DNA of 64,000 bases from the NCBI RefSeq assembly GCF_001542625.1, contig NZ_CP016279.1, positions 5,766,001 to 5,830,000 of the forward strand. Reading direction: 5' to 3'. Positions 62,997 through 64,000 of the stretch are shown in pieces. Each line of letters opens with the position of its first letter. Position 1 is the stretch's first letter. The translations under genes were made by a program, and so were the position numbers. Source of the stretch: Streptomyces griseochromogenes. Lineage in GTDB: Bacteria > Actinomycetota > Actinomycetes > Streptomycetales > Streptomycetaceae. Below the pieces are notes generated by a model that was given only the letters and a program-made list of their open reading frames with translations, made no database searches and had not been told where the DNA came from.

Positions 62997-63125
62997 CGCT
63001 TCCGTAAACGCTGGTCAAAGGCTCTCCCCCGGGGATGACGGGGCTCCGGAACGCTCCGGTTCCACTTCGCGCCGGCCGGGTGCCGAAGGAGCGCTCACTT
63101 ACGCCACATATCGGACACGGTCTAA

Positions 63126-63575
63126 GAACCCCTGGCAAAGGCGCTTCACGTGGCGGTGGGTGATCAGGCAGACGGTGAGGCCGAGGAAGGCCTCGTGGAT
63201 GTCGTCGCGCCGTTCCCAGCGGATGCACAGGCGTCGCAAGCTGTGGAGCCTGGAGATGGTGCGTTCGACGACTCAGCGGAAGATGCCCAGGCCGGAGCCG
63301 TGCGGCTGGCCTCGCTCGGCGATCACCGGACGGATGCCCCGTTGCCATAGCAGGCGCCGGTACTTGTCGTGGTCGTAGCCGCGACGGCCGGCAGGGCATC
63401 AGGCCTGAGTCTGGGGCGGCCGACGCGGCCGGCCACCGGCGGGATCTTGTCGAGCAGGGGCAGGGGCATGAGCTGGGTGATGTCGTCGCGGTTGCCACCG
63501 GTCAGCGACACCGCGAGCGGGATGCCCTGGCCGTCGGTGATGACGTGGTGTTTGCTGCCCGGCCGTGCGCGGTAG
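63126..63575 (-). mobile_element. 3' part of an IS A-like IS5 element
   Basis: From the terminal repeat GAACCCCTGGCAAAGGCG (63126 on, preceded by TAA at 63123-63125) the minus strand encodes the C-terminal part of a transposase close to IS A: GSKHHVITDGQGIPLAVSLT, a frameshift near 63400, then VVERTISRLHSLRRLCIRWE and DIHEAFLGLTVCLITHRHVK. The 5' part is replaced by an IS630 fragment at about 63575. Confidence 0.8.
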
Positions 63576-63991
63576 GTTACCCAGCTCTGCGGGCAGCCGC
63601 CGCGAACGCCCTCGCAGCGCTGAGGTCGATCCACGCGGCCCGCCCGGACGGCGCCCCCATCTACGTCATCCTGGACAACCTCTCGGCCCACAGGGGCGAG
63701 ACGATCCGACGCTGGGCGAGGAAGAACCGGGTCGAGCTGTGCTTCACCTCGACCTACGCGTCCTGGGCCAACCCGATCGAGGCCCATTTCGGACCACTGC
63801 GGCAGTTCACCGTCGCCAATTCCAACCACCACAACCACACCGCCCAGACCCGGGCCCTGCAGGCCTACCTGCGCTGGTGCGACACGAACGCCCGCCACCC
63901 CGACGTCCTCGCCGCCCAATGGAAGGAGCGCACTCGGATCCGCTGCGAGAAAGGCATCCGTTGGGGCGGACGGCCGGCGAAAGCCGCGTGA
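63576..63991 (+). mobile_element. C-terminal part of an IS630-family transposase
   Basis: The plus strand encodes APIYVILDNLSAHRGETIRR (second catalytic Asp with DNL.AH), LCFTSTYASWANPIEAHFGP (NPIE with the catalytic Glu) and a basic tail to the stop at 63991 (GIRWGGRPAKAA). This is the DDE domain end of IS630 transposases. The first half is missing, cut where the IS5 fragment begins, so it cannot transpose. Confidence 0.85.
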
Positions 63992-64000
63992 CGGCCCGAT

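Overview
The window is high-GC DNA with GC-rich third codon positions, frequent GTG starts and gene families typical of Streptomyces or a close relative. No rRNA or tRNA gene and no core replication or translation operon was seen. There are many broken genes and pieces of IS5, IS630 and Tn3 transposases. Together this suggests an accessory region such as a chromosome arm or large plasmid, not a conserved core. The organism assignment is inference.

Layout: 1-4.5 kb holds two paralogous cytochrome b-type/molybdopterin membrane oxidoreductases (the first runs off the left edge), a companion membrane protein and a MarR regulator broken by frameshifts. 4.5-12.5 kb holds small redox and regulatory genes (flavodoxin-like, TetR, serine-kinase-type ATPase, HxlR, luciferase-domain, azoreductase), two truncated genes joined tail to tail, and a decayed IS5 element. 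12.7-18.3 kb is an intact block: NCS1 permease, CtaG-like protein, and an NRAMP transporter coupled to a PRC/MgtE_N/CBS protein. 19.5-24.5 kb has a hydrolase, an MFS pump, a transglycosylase-LysM protein and several gene remnants. 24.5-30 kb has a secreted S8 protease, a HEPN-like protein, a surface protein and a methyltransferase.

30-36 kb reads mostly leftward: a homoprotocatechuate ring-cleavage pair (hpaE, hpaD) with a VOC protein, a DinB protein behind a frameshifted gene, and a GT39-type membrane glycosyltransferase. At 36.8-38.7 kb a secreted protein joins a CdtB-like nuclease domain to a ricin-type lectin domain. 39.6-43.7 kb has a TetR/flavin monooxygenase pair with palindromic operators, a CatB-type acetyltransferase and a SRPBCC protein. 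45-51 kb has a second S8 protease with a peptidoglycan-binding domain, a lipoprotein, a SnoaL-LUD fusion and a SigJ-type ECF sigma factor.

51.7-57.5 kb is the most coherent block: an ABC exporter (ATPase and permease), a PAP2-like phosphatase, a WS/DGAT-like acyltransferase with HHxxxDG, and two prenyl diphosphate synthases. The gene set could make a prenyl diphosphate, dephosphorylate it, acylate the alcohol and export the ester. The last 6 kb holds a WD40 gene split by two adjacent, apparently intact IS5-family elements sharing TAA target duplications, an orphan lactococcin 972-like bacteriocin, an AraC regulator and an IS5/IS630 junction.
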